DNA of 29,473 nucleotides from a virus: positions 1-29,473 of the IMG/VR virus record IMGVR_UViG_3300020477_000093. One strand, 5' to 3'. Within the stretch, counting starts at the first letter, position 1. The number at the start of each line of letters is the position of its first letter. Below the pieces are notes generated by a model, which saw only the letters and a program-made list of their open reading frames with translations, was not told where the DNA came from and made no database searches. Of the stretch, positions 23,313 through 29,473 are shown piece after piece. Made by a program: the position numbers and the translations under genes.

Positions 23313-23320
23313 AAAAAGAC

Positions 23321-23349
23321 TTGACATTTGAATTGAAGTAGTTTATAAT
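23321..23349 (+). promoter_or_regulatory. Perfect sigma70-type promoter of the uvsY-uvsW operon
   Basis: TTGACA at 23321-23326, a 17-nt spacer, and TATAAT at 23344-23349, preceded by AAAAAAAGAC. The expected start is near 23356, 2 nt before the uvsY ATG. It switches from late to early/middle-type expression at the head/recombination boundary. Confidence 0.9.
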
Positions 23350-23357
23350 GGTTCACT

Positions 23358-23765
23358 ATGAAAATTGAAGAACTAGAAAAATTAGTAGAAAAAGACCTCT
23401 ATATTGACGAAACAATCCTCGCCAAAGAGTCTCTTTTAACTCCTACCAAGCACAATAAGTATCTAAAGATGCTATTGAGGGAACGATTGAAGTTAAAGCA
23501 ACTTCAAAATGAACTCAATAAAGTATCTCTAGGTAGGACTTGTTATTATAATGGTTCAGATCCTGATCCTTATGAATATGTCCTCAAAGATCGAGAGGTC
23601 AAAGACTATGTTAAGGTAGATCCAGTTGTGATGGAAGCAGAAGCAAAAGTGGCTTTGCAAGACGAAACAGTTAAATATCTTGAAGAAGTCTGTAAAATGT
23701 TTGACAAACGTGGATTTGCTATAAAGAATGCAATCGACTTTATGAAATTTACGGAGGGCGGATGA
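23358..23765 (+). CDS. uvsY: Recombination mediator UvsY
   Basis: 135 residues (T4 UvsY has 137). MKIEELEKLVEKDLYIDETIL at the start, LGRTCYYNGS with a D-rich loop in the middle, and DKRGFAIKNAIDFMKFTEGG at the end line up with T4 UvsY. It loads the UvsX recombinase on gp32-coated ssDNA. No Shine-Dalgarno precedes the ATG (GGTTCACT), and the promoter -10 box ends 8 nt before it, so the mRNA is probably leaderless. The stop overlaps the next start (ATGA). Confidence 0.9.
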   Translation: MKIEELEKLVEKDLYIDETILAKESLLTPTKHNKYLKMLLRERLKLKQLQNELNKVSLGRTCYYNGSDPDPYEYVLKDREVKDYVKVDPVVMEAEAKVALQDETVKYLEEVCKMFDKRGFAIKNAIDFMKFTEGG

Positions 23766-24151
23766 GAGAATACTTAAAGAATTATTATGATGCTCCTTGG
23801 TCTGATAATAATATAGTCCACGAAACCGAAGATATAGTAGTATACAAAGATGGATTTCCTGTCACAGAAGGTCATCTTTTATTTGTACCTAAAAAGGTTG
23901 AGCAAAGAAAAGACATTACACGTTGTTTTGAAATGGCTTATGAATGGGGTGTAAAAGGTATAATGGATTATAAATGGACAGCATTTAACTTGGGTATTAA
24001 TAATGGAGAAGATGCTGGACAGACAGTAATGTGGACACACGTACATTTGATTCCACGAAGGAAAGGTGATCTAGGATCTTTTGAAAATGGTACTCCTTAT
24101 GATCCCGCTGGCGGAATTAGAAATATAATTCCAGGAAAGGGAAAATATTGA
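23762..24151 (+). CDS. HIT-like nucleotide-binding protein with altered triad
   Basis: 129 residues. GFPVTEGHLLFVPKKV (31-46) and NLGINNGEDAGQTVMWTHVHLIPRR (spanning 76-100) give the HIT (histidine triad) fold. The classic motif is H-x-H-x-H; here it is W91-T-H93-V-H95, so the first His is Trp while the middle (catalytic) His93 and the last His95 remain. HIT proteins hydrolyse or transfer nucleotides from phosphoramidates, dinucleoside polyphosphates or nucleotide sugars. Lodged between uvsY and uvsW with overlaps at both ends, so expressed with them. The substrate is unknown. Confidence 0.75.
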   Translation: MREYLKNYYDAPWSDNNIVHETEDIVVYKDGFPVTEGHLLFVPKKVEQRKDITRCFEMAYEWGVKGIMDYKWTAFNLGINNGEDAGQTVMWTHVHLIPRRKGDLGSFENGTPYDPAGGIRNIIPGKGKY

Positions 24152-25626
24152 AAGATATCATTGTACATAAAAAGGATGATGTATATTTGAATATTGAATG
24201 TGAGGCTGGAATAGCCCACGATTTATCAGATTTCTTCACCTTTAGAGTCCCGGGCTATAGATTTATGCCAGCATATCGAAATCGAGCGTGGGATGGAAAA
24301 ATAAGACTGTTTAATGCGTTTGGTGGTGAATTATATGTAGGATTATTGCCATACGTGGTCGAATTCGCGGAGAGAAGATCATTAATACTTGAATATCCCA
24401 CCTTGGTGCCTACTATCACGGATGAGGAAAATGTCAAGTTTTTTCGTGATTTAGACCCATATGTGGATGGTAAGAGCATAACTCCCTATGATTATCAGAT
24501 GGATACCGTATTTTATGGTATCAATCATAAAAGGGCTTTAATGCTCTCGCCCACCAGTTCGGGTAAGTCATTAATGATCTATGCTTTAGTGGTTTGGTTA
24601 CTGAAAACTATCGATAGAAAAATATTAATAATCGTGCCGACCACTTCGCTGGTTGAACAGTTATATAAGGACTTTGAAGATTATACTACGGGATCATCTT
24701 GTGGCTATAACGCTGAACAGACTCACAGGATATACGCTGGAAAAGATAAAGATACGGATTGTCCTATTGTAATTACTACGTGGCAATCTATATACAAACT
24801 GAAAAAGGATTGGTTTAAACAATTCGGTGCTGTAATCGGAGACGAAGCACATAATTTTAAAGCCAAATCACTTACTTCCATTCTGACCAAAATGACAGAT
24901 TGTGAGTATAAATTTGGGTTTACGGGTACTCTAGACGGTACCCAAACACACAAGTTGGTCCTTGAAGGACTCTTTGGTCCTGTACATAATGTTACGACAA
25001 GTAAAGAGTTGATGGATGCTGATTTGATTGCTCAATTGCATATTGAAGCAATCACTTTGGGATATACAGACGAAGAAAAGAAACTTGTGAAAGGGATGTT
25101 ATATGCGGATGAAATCGACTGGCTAGTAAAGTGTCAGAAAAGAAACGAATTTATCTGTACTCTAGCATTAACCAGGGATTCAAATACCCTAATTCTCTAT
25201 CAATTTGTACAAAAGCACGGTGAAAAACTGTTTAAATATTTGAAAGAGAAAAGTCCAGACAGACCGGTGTTCTTTGTATCAGGTGAAATCAAGACGGAAG
25301 TCAGAGAGGAGATACGTGCAATTACGGAAAAATCTGAAAATGCTATCATCGTGGCTAGTTATGGCACTTTTTCGACTGGTATTAATATTAGAAATCTTCA
25401 TAATATCATTTTTAGCCATCCTGTCAAGTCTCGCATTAGAAACTTGCAGAGTGTTGGGCGAGGTCTACGAAAATGCGACAACAAAAGCAAAGCAACTCTT
25501 TTCGACATAAGCGATGATTTGAGTTGGAAAAAGCATAAAAATTATTCTCTCCGCCATTTTTTAGAGCGGGTGAAAATATACAATAGTGAAAAATTTGATT
25601 ACAAACTAAGGAAAATACGATTATGA
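24148..25626 (+). CDS. uvsW: SF2 helicase UvsW
   Basis: 492 residues (T4 UvsW has 503 counting the full frame). The N-terminal part has FFTFRVPGYRFMPAYRNRAWDGKIRLF, as in T4 UvsW. The helicase core has motif I SPTSSGKS (134-141), Ia VPTTSLVEQ, II DEAH (232-235), III FTGTL (258-262), V ASYGTFSTGINI and VI QSVGRGLRK. It unwinds branched DNA and R-loops, shutting off origin-type initiation and promoting recombination-dependent replication. The start is TTG, overlapping the preceding stop (TTGA); GGAAAGGGA precedes it at the right distance. Confidence 0.95.
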   Translation: MKDIIVHKKDDVYLNIECEAGIAHDLSDFFTFRVPGYRFMPAYRNRAWDGKIRLFNAFGGELYVGLLPYVVEFAERRSLILEYPTLVPTITDEENVKFFRDLDPYVDGKSITPYDYQMDTVFYGINHKRALMLSPTSSGKSLMIYALVVWLLKTIDRKILIIVPTTSLVEQLYKDFEDYTTGSSCGYNAEQTHRIYAGKDKDTDCPIVITTWQSIYKLKKDWFKQFGAVIGDEAHNFKAKSLTSILTKMTDCEYKFGFTGTLDGTQTHKLVLEGLFGPVHNVTTSKELMDADLIAQLHIEAITLGYTDEEKKLVKGMLYADEIDWLVKCQKRNEFICTLALTRDSNTLILYQFVQKHGEKLFKYLKEKSPDRPVFFVSGEIKTEVREEIRAITEKSENAIIVASYGTFSTGINIRNLHNIIFSHPVKSRIRNLQSVGRGLRKCDNKSKATLFDISDDLSWKKHKNYSLRHFLERVKIYNSEKFDYKLRKIRL

Positions 25627-25940
25627 GCCAAGAATATCCATATAAGGGATCTATACATCTCAAACATACAGGACACGAATTGATATGCGATATTATTAAA
25701 GAAACTTCTGCTGGAGTATTACATATCAAAAATCCCTGCACTCTCCAGACAGTAGTTACAGGAGATGGATCTAGTCAAATGGCTATGGTTCCATATCTGG
25801 TAACCTCGAAAGTGGATGAGGTAGGAATAAAATTGACGGATGTCCTTTTTGTTACTGAATGTAGAGCGGATGTAGCTGAACAACATACCCAAATGTTCAG
25901 TTCTGTCATTCTTCCAAAAGCTGGAGGATTTGAAATTTAA
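25623..25940 (+). CDS. Small beta-rich hypothetical protein
   Basis: 105 residues, beginning on the ATGA overlap with uvsW. The first 40 residues (KGSIHLKHTGHELICDIIKE, then GVLHIKNPC) have an alternating pattern like the small Sm/LSm-type barrel. The rest (FVTECRADVAEQHTQMFSS) is helical. Similar small genes follow uvsW in marine T4-like phages, but no function is known to me. RNA binding is a guess from fold only. Confidence 0.6.
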   Translation: MSQEYPYKGSIHLKHTGHELICDIIKETSAGVLHIKNPCTLQTVVTGDGSSQMAMVPYLVTSKVDEVGIKLTDVLFVTECRADVAEQHTQMFSSVILPKAGGFEI

Positions 25941-25962
25941 CTTAATTAATGAAAGGAATACC

Positions 25963-26118
25963 ATGGATGCGTGTATGACATTAGCAAATGAATTAATATC
26001 TATATCCTCCACCCATATGATCATCGGAGGAATTATCTTTTCGGGAATGGCATTTTGTTTAGGAGTTATTTTTGAAAAATCCTTTCAGGAAGAACTTGAC
26101 AATAAAGCAAAAGTTTAG
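25963..26118 (+). CDS. Small single-pass membrane protein
   Basis: 51 residues from the ATG at 25963, chosen because GAAAGGA (25951-25957) is 5 nt upstream. An in-frame TTG at 25930 overlaps the previous gene and has its purine run too close. A helix of about 20 hydrophobic residues (MIIGGIIFSGMAFCLGVIF) is followed by a charged tail. No family recognised. Its last 23 bases contain the promoter of the downstream RNA locus, and its stop codon directly precedes that promoter's -10 box. Confidence 0.6.
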   Translation: MDACMTLANELISISSTHMIIGGIIFSGMAFCLGVIFEKSFQEELDNKAKV

Positions 26119-26124
26119 TATAAT
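26096..26124 (+). promoter_or_regulatory. Perfect sigma70-type promoter of the candidate structured RNA
   Basis: TTGACA at 26096-26101, exactly 17 nt, and TATAAT at 26119-26124, inside and just after the end of the small membrane-protein gene. The predicted start is near 26131. No coding frame of note follows, so its product is probably a noncoding RNA. Confidence 0.85.
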
Positions 26125-26130
26125 ATAAAA

Positions 26131-26410
26131 ATTTGCATCAATGTTCGCCGTGGGACGAGACACGGATTCCACCTAGATCAGAACCTAGGTAAGTAGCCTT
26201 TGGTGAAGTGAGCAGACTATAATACTCGACAAACGGAGTTGAGGTCTGTGTATTGATGTGCCGATGCAAGCACTAAATATACGTAAAAATCGGGTCGGGA
26301 CTCACCACATAATGGTATTGTCCACTAGAGACTTGTGAATCGACACAAGCGAGGCTATCAGGAACCGTAACCTGGCTCTATAAGCTAGGATGTATCTTTT
26401 TACCGACTGT
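26131..26410 (+). ncRNA. Candidate structured noncoding RNA, two multibranched domains
   Basis: A noncoding stretch with many consistent helices. Domain 1: CATCAAT (26136-26142) with ATTGATG (26252-26258) encloses CCGTG/CACGG (26148-26165), ACCTAG/CTAGGT (26171-26190), and CAGAC/GTCTG (26213-26248) with an inner 6-bp CTCGAC/GTTGAG helix. Domain 2: GTAAAAA (26283-26289) with TTTTTAC (26397-26403) encloses GGAC-ACCA/TGGT-GTCC (26298-26323) and TAGAG/CTCTA (26326-26380), which holds CTTGTG/CACAAG and CAGG/CCTG. The transcript would start within a few bases of the first helix. The 3' end is unknown; no T-rich terminator is visible. It matches none of tmRNA, RNase P, 6S or the riboswitches I could check by eye. 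Confidence 0.55.
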
Positions 26411-26442
26411 ATAAATTCTCTTTAAATAAAGACTTTAAAAAA

Positions 26443-26559
26443 TGAAATTGCGAAAGGGCGAAGCCCTTGAGCATCCTGTTTCGAGCAAAGCGAGAAACAG
26501 GACTTAGATGTAACTTTTGACTCTCGGACCTACGGTCCTCGAGAGGCTTCGCCATTTCA
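26443..26559 (+). repeat. Cloverleaf-like cluster of GC-rich palindromes
   Basis: An outer 12-position stem with one mismatch (26443-26454 with 26548-26559, TGAAATTGCGAA/TTCGCCATTTCA) encloses three hairpins: AGGGC-GAA-GCCCT (26455-26467), CCTGTTTC/GAAACAGG (26475-26501), and CTCTC-GGACC/GGTCC-GAGAG (26521-26545). It contains GCGAAGC, known as an exceptionally stable DNA mini-hairpin; the outer 3' arm lies next to GGCTTCGCC, the same motif on the other strand. The GC content stands out from the AT-rich surroundings. It could be a 3' part of the RNA, a replication or recombination site, or a small mobile palindromic element. Confidence 0.6.
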
Positions 26560-26586
26560 GGTTATATAGATATTTACATAAAAGAC

Positions 26587-26615
26587 TTGACTTATTGAAT
26601 TTAAAAGAGTATAAT
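26587..26615 (+). promoter_or_regulatory. Sigma70-type promoter of gene 55
   Basis: TTGACT at 26587-26592, 17 nt, and TATAAT at 26610-26615, with AAAAGAC before the -35 box as in the promoters at 3199 and 23321. A second TATAAT at 26637-26642 lacks a good -35. It leaves a leader of about 36 nt. Confidence 0.8.
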
Positions 26616-26657
26616 TAGAAGATATATTGTACTTAATATAATTTTGAAAAATATACT

Positions 26658-27278
26658 ATGGCTAAGAATGATCAAAAAGAACCAGTTGATTTAGATAACC
26701 CAACTCACTACATCAATAATAAGGATTTTCTACAGGCTATCATAGATTATCAAAAAGAAATCAAAGAAGCCAAGAAAGCTGGTAAATCAAAACCTTATGT
26801 TAGTGATTATATTGCTATGTGTTTCCTACAGATAGCACAAAGACTTTCCTATAGACCAAATTTTATTAACTACACATATAAAGATGATATGATATCGGAC
26901 GGTCTAGAAAATTGTCTGGCTTATATGCACAATTTCAATCCTTCGAAGAGCAAAAATCCTTTTGCTTATTTTACACAAATAATATATTACGCATTTTTAC
27001 GAAGAATCCAGAAGGAGAAGAAACAACAATATATTAAGTATAAAGTATATACCGAACATCAACAGGAGATTGAAGATGAACACGAAAAACTTTCTCCCGA
27101 TTTCATCAATGAAAAGGGATCTGCCGATTTTCATATTCATATAAAAGAGTTTATAGACGAAATGGAACGAAAAGAGAAAGAGAAGAAACAGAAACGAGAA
27201 CAGAAGAAAGCCGAGAGGGAAAGCAAAATACAAATAGAATCTACTCCTGAAAACAATCTTGAATTCTGGATGCAATGA
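26658..27278 (+). CDS. gp55: Late-transcription sigma factor gp55
   Basis: 206 residues. The central part (about 46-118: YIAMCFLQIAQRLSYRPNF, DDMISDGLENCLAYMHNFNPSKSKNPFAYFTQIIYYAFLRRI) is the minimal sigma region-2 fold of T4 gp55, which recruits host core polymerase to TATAAATA late promoters. Residues 155-195 are a Lys/Glu linker. The C-terminus (ENNLEFWMQ) has the hydrophobic-acidic character of the gp55 motif that docks on the gp45 sliding clamp (inference). It has no clear Shine-Dalgarno. Its stop overlaps the start of gene 47 (ATGA). Confidence 0.9.
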   Translation: MAKNDQKEPVDLDNPTHYINNKDFLQAIIDYQKEIKEAKKAGKSKPYVSDYIAMCFLQIAQRLSYRPNFINYTYKDDMISDGLENCLAYMHNFNPSKSKNPFAYFTQIIYYAFLRRIQKEKKQQYIKYKVYTEHQQEIEDEHEKLSPDFINEKGSADFHIHIKEFIDEMERKEKEKKQKREQKKAERESKIQIESTPENNLEFWMQ

Positions 27279-28327
27279 AAGTAGCAGTTATTACAGATAC
27301 ACATTTCGGTGCAAGATCAGATAGTCAAGCATTCTCTGATTATTTCTATAGGTTTTGGACGAATACTTTTTTCCCGTATTTGAAAGAACACGACATAAAA
27401 ACGATTATCCATTCGGGAGATTTGATGGATAGACGAAAATATGTCAATTATGATACCCTAGATCGGATGAGAAAAGAGTTTATTGGACCGATGATTGAAG
27501 ACAAAATTGTGATGCACACAATTGTCGGAAATCACGATACGTATTTTAAGAATCACGCTCGGCTGAATTCAGTCGAACAGTTATTTGATATAGACGGAAT
27601 TCCTGATAATGACACATTTCATACACCAGTTATCGGCTATTCTGAACCCACAGAACTAACATTACCAGACGGATATAAAGTAGATTTGATTCCTTGGATT
27701 GCGGCAGAAAATGAAGAGCAAATTCAAGATTTCATCAAAAAATCTAAGAATCAAATATGTTTTGGACATTTTGATCTATCGGGATTTGAAATGATGAAAG
27801 GGGTAAAATCTATGTATCATTCAAGAAGTCCAGAATTCCTTAATAAATATGATACTGTATACTCTGGACATTTCCACACAAAATCAGACAATGGACACAT
27901 TTATTATCTCGGTAATACGTATGAGATTACTTGGGCTGATTATAACGACCAAAGAGGGTTTCATATTTTCGATACTGAAACTCTAGAATGTGATTTTATA
28001 CCAAATCCGTATAAAATGCACAGTAAGATTATCTATGAGGATAAGCCAATCGATGTCGAGCCATATGCTGACCAGATTGTCAAGATCATCGTGGATAAGA
28101 AAGAAGATATTGAACTATTCACTAATACTGTGGACGCATTGGAAAAACGGTGTGAAATGATCAATATCATTGAAGACCACGGTCTATTATCTTCTGGTCA
28201 AATTGAATTTGAATCAGAAGATACCATCACCACGTTGGAAAAATACGTGGATAATTTGAGTATAGATAATACTAAACAAGTGAAAAAGATACTCCACGAA
28301 GTATATGTGGAAGCATTATCAATATAG
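27275..28327 (+). CDS. gp47: Recombination endonuclease subunit gp47 (Mre11/SbcD-like)
   Basis: 350 residues. Metallophosphoesterase motifs in order: DTHFGARSD (D8, H10), HSGDLMDRRKY (D49), VGNHDTYF (N87, H88), CFGHFD and YSGHFHTK. It is the nuclease half of the gp46-gp47 complex that resects DNA ends for recombination-dependent replication. The start overlaps the gp55 stop, so late sigma and recombination nuclease are translationally coupled. Length agrees with T4 gp47 (339). Confidence 0.95.
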   Translation: MKVAVITDTHFGARSDSQAFSDYFYRFWTNTFFPYLKEHDIKTIIHSGDLMDRRKYVNYDTLDRMRKEFIGPMIEDKIVMHTIVGNHDTYFKNHARLNSVEQLFDIDGIPDNDTFHTPVIGYSEPTELTLPDGYKVDLIPWIAAENEEQIQDFIKKSKNQICFGHFDLSGFEMMKGVKSMYHSRSPEFLNKYDTVYSGHFHTKSDNGHIYYLGNTYEITWADYNDQRGFHIFDTETLECDFIPNPYKMHSKIIYEDKPIDVEPYADQIVKIIVDKKEDIELFTNTVDALEKRCEMINIIEDHGLLSSGQIEFESEDTITTLEKYVDNLSIDNTKQVKKILHEVYVEALSI

Positions 28328-28335
28328 GAGATATT

Positions 28336-28503
28336 ATGACTAAAGAAAAACTCAATTTACCTAAAACCACTCCAATGGAAAATCCCAATCCTTCAGGTGA
28401 AGAAGTAACTATTGAAGTCGAATTGGAAGATTCTCCCCTCACATCCGTTGTTAGAACTATATTAGAAAAGACTAAGGAAAAGTCTGACTACAGATCCTTC
28501 TAA
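28336..28503 (+). CDS. Small acidic hypothetical protein between genes 47 and 46
   Basis: 55 residues from the ATG at 28336, with RBS TAGGAGA at the right distance. The N-terminal half is Pro/Asn-rich and likely disordered; the middle is acidic (EEVTIEVELED), and the end is helical (SVVRTILEKTKEKS). No family recognised. Small genes here are common in T4-like phages. Inserted with short gaps on both sides, so in the same operon. Confidence 0.65.
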   Translation: MTKEKLNLPKTTPMENPNPSGEEVTIEVELEDSPLTSVVRTILEKTKEKSDYRSF

Positions 28504-28508
28504 AAATA

Positions 28509-29473
28509 ATGATAAAATTTAAAACGGTTCGTTATAAGAACTTTTTGTCCACTGGTAATAAAGTGTCGGAAGTTCGTATAGATGACACACGTACATCTTT
28601 AATTATTGGTCAAAATGGTGCTGGTAAATCTACATTTATGGATGCCATATCTTTTGGACTGTTCGGTAAACCTTTCCGCAAAGTCAAACTAGACCAACTA
28701 GTCAATTCTATCAATAAGAAGAATTGTATGGTTGAACTAGAATTTGAGAATGGCGGAAAGGAATATCTGATTAAACGTGGTCTTCGTCCAGCAAAATTTG
28801 AAATATATGTTGATGGAGAAATGAATGACCAAATGGCTTCTGCACGAGACAGTCAGGATTTCTTGGAACGATATGTTCTGCGGATGAATGAAAAAGCATT
28901 TCGACAGATAGTTGTTTTGGGATCAGGATCATTTATTCCATTTATGAGACTTGGAGCAGGAGATCGGAGGGCTATTATTGAGGATCTTCTTGATATCCAA
29001 ATTTTCTCTCTTATGAATGATATTGTTAAGCAACGAATATCGGATAATAGTACCAGATTAACTGGAGTAGAACATCAAATAGAACTATTGGATCAGAGTA
29101 TCAGACTCCAAGAGGAACATCTTAAAGAGATTCAAGATAATAATGCAGAAGCCGTAAAAGAGAAGAAAGCGGAGCTGAAAAAAGCTAAGAAACAAATCGA
29201 AGGAATTAAAAACGAAATTGAGGAACTTCAAGATCAGGTACAAGATTATACTCCTCATAAGAAAAAGCACCGAAAACTTGAAGAATACAAATCTAAAATT
29301 ACATCAAAGCAAACCCATATAGTGGGTCAGATACAACTGGTCAACGAAAATTCTGAATGTCCTGAATGTACACAGGAAATAACGGAAGAACATAAGACCA
29401 AGGTGACTGAAAAGTTAGGAGGAAAAGCAGATGAATTGAAAGTGGCTATTTCTGATATTGATACAGAGATAAC
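28509..29473 (+). CDS. gp46: Recombination endonuclease subunit gp46 (Rad50/SbcC-like), 3' end outside the window
   Basis: 321 codons are visible and the frame is open at the window end. The N-terminal ABC-ATPase lobe starts MIKFKTVRYKNFLSTGNK and has Walker A GQNGAGKS (34-41), followed by the Q-loop region near RQIVVLGSGSF. From about residue 185 it becomes a Lys/Glu coiled coil. The zinc-hook CPEC (C284-x-x-C287) is at the coil tip. The return coil and Walker B are beyond the window. It works with gp47 as the end-resection motor. The start 5 nt after the small gene's stop lacks a clear Shine-Dalgarno. Confidence 0.95.
   Translation, partial: MIKFKTVRYKNFLSTGNKVSEVRIDDTRTSLIIGQNGAGKSTFMDAISFGLFGKPFRKVKLDQLVNSINKKNCMVELEFENGGKEYLIKRGLRPAKFEIYVDGEMNDQMASARDSQDFLERYVLRMNEKAFRQIVVLGSGSFIPFMRLGAGDRRAIIEDLLDIQIFSLMNDIVKQRISDNSTRLTGVEHQIELLDQSIRLQEEHLKEIQDNNAEAVKEKKAELKKAKKQIEGIKNEIEELQDQVQDYTPHKKKHRKLEEYKSKITSKQTHIVGQIQLVNENSECPECTQEITEEHKTKVTEKLGGKADELKVAISDIDTEI

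Noticed and set aside
26131-26260. Glutamine-type riboswitch, RNase P RNA, 6S RNA or group I intron
   Set aside because: GTAAGTAGCC and AGACTATAAT resemble fragments of conserved motifs, but the rest of each consensus is missing.
26260-26400. tmRNA or permuted tmRNA in the RNA locus
   Set aside because: GAATCGAC and a short frame ending NLAL-stop look faintly tmRNA-like. There is no Ala-Ala-type tag end, no paired acceptor stem and no CCA in a proper T-arm setting.
26443-26559. tRNA gene
   Set aside because: The fold is cloverleaf-like, but arm lengths, loops and the conserved T-loop and D-loop bases do not fit. I saw no tRNA elsewhere in the window.
1-29473. CRISPR arrays, insertion sequences or integrase attachment sites
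   Set aside because: No regularly spaced repeats, transposase or integrase genes were seen. The only repeats are paralogous genes and hairpins.

Overview
This AT-rich window is part of the genome of a T4-like marine contractile-tailed phage (myovirus). The T4 core genes appear in the order usual for marine T4-like phages: neck genes 13, 14 and 15, terminase genes 16 and 17, sheath 18, tube 19, portal 20, two core-type proteins, protease 21, scaffold 22, capsid 23 and a gp3-like tail protein. They are followed by the recombination and late-transcription block uvsY, uvsW, 55, 47 and 46 (cut by the window end). There are no tRNAs, CRISPR arrays, insertion sequences or photosynthesis genes. The host cannot be fixed from sequence. 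The enzymes fit a Gram-negative host, and a Usg-like gene is a weak hint of an alphaproteobacterium.

Layout. (1) 1-3119: a tandem pair of modules, each a Gly/Cys-rich tail-fibre/adhesin-like protein followed by a protein with a tail-assembly-chaperone-like C-terminus. A strong intrinsic terminator ends it. (2) 3199-8436: an accessory cassette under its own perfect sigma70-type promoter. It holds a GT9/heptosyltransferase-like protein, a 40-codon remnant of a carbamoyltransferase, a full NodU-type carbamoyltransferase, an HldD-type ADP-heptose epimerase fused to a long charged N-terminus, a small secreted protein and a 2OG-Fe(II) oxygenase-like protein. (3) 8449-8873: two small minus-strand genes. 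(4) 8995-23312: holin-like protein, then neck, packaging, tail and head genes. These are punctuated by T4-type late promoters (TATAAATA) at 8887, 14358, 16797, 20244 and 22790, with a terminator after gene 23. (5) 23321-26118: uvsY, a HIT-like gene, uvsW and two small genes, under a perfect sigma70-type promoter. (6) 26119-26657: 539 nt with no gene. It holds a third perfect sigma70-type promoter, a candidate structured RNA of about 280 nt and a cloverleaf-like cluster of GC-rich palindromes. (7) 26587-end: the gene 55 promoter, then 55, 47, a small gene and 46.

How it works together. Four promoters have TTGACA or TTGACT, exactly 17 nt, then TATAAT. They probably use the unmodified host polymerase and drive the sugar cassette, the recombination operon, the candidate RNA and gene 55. 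Gene 55 encodes the late sigma factor that should read the TATAAATA promoters of the virion genes. The most notable parts are the predicted heptose/carbamoyl cassette, the structured RNA plus palindrome region, and predicted leaderless starts of uvsY and the gp3-like gene.
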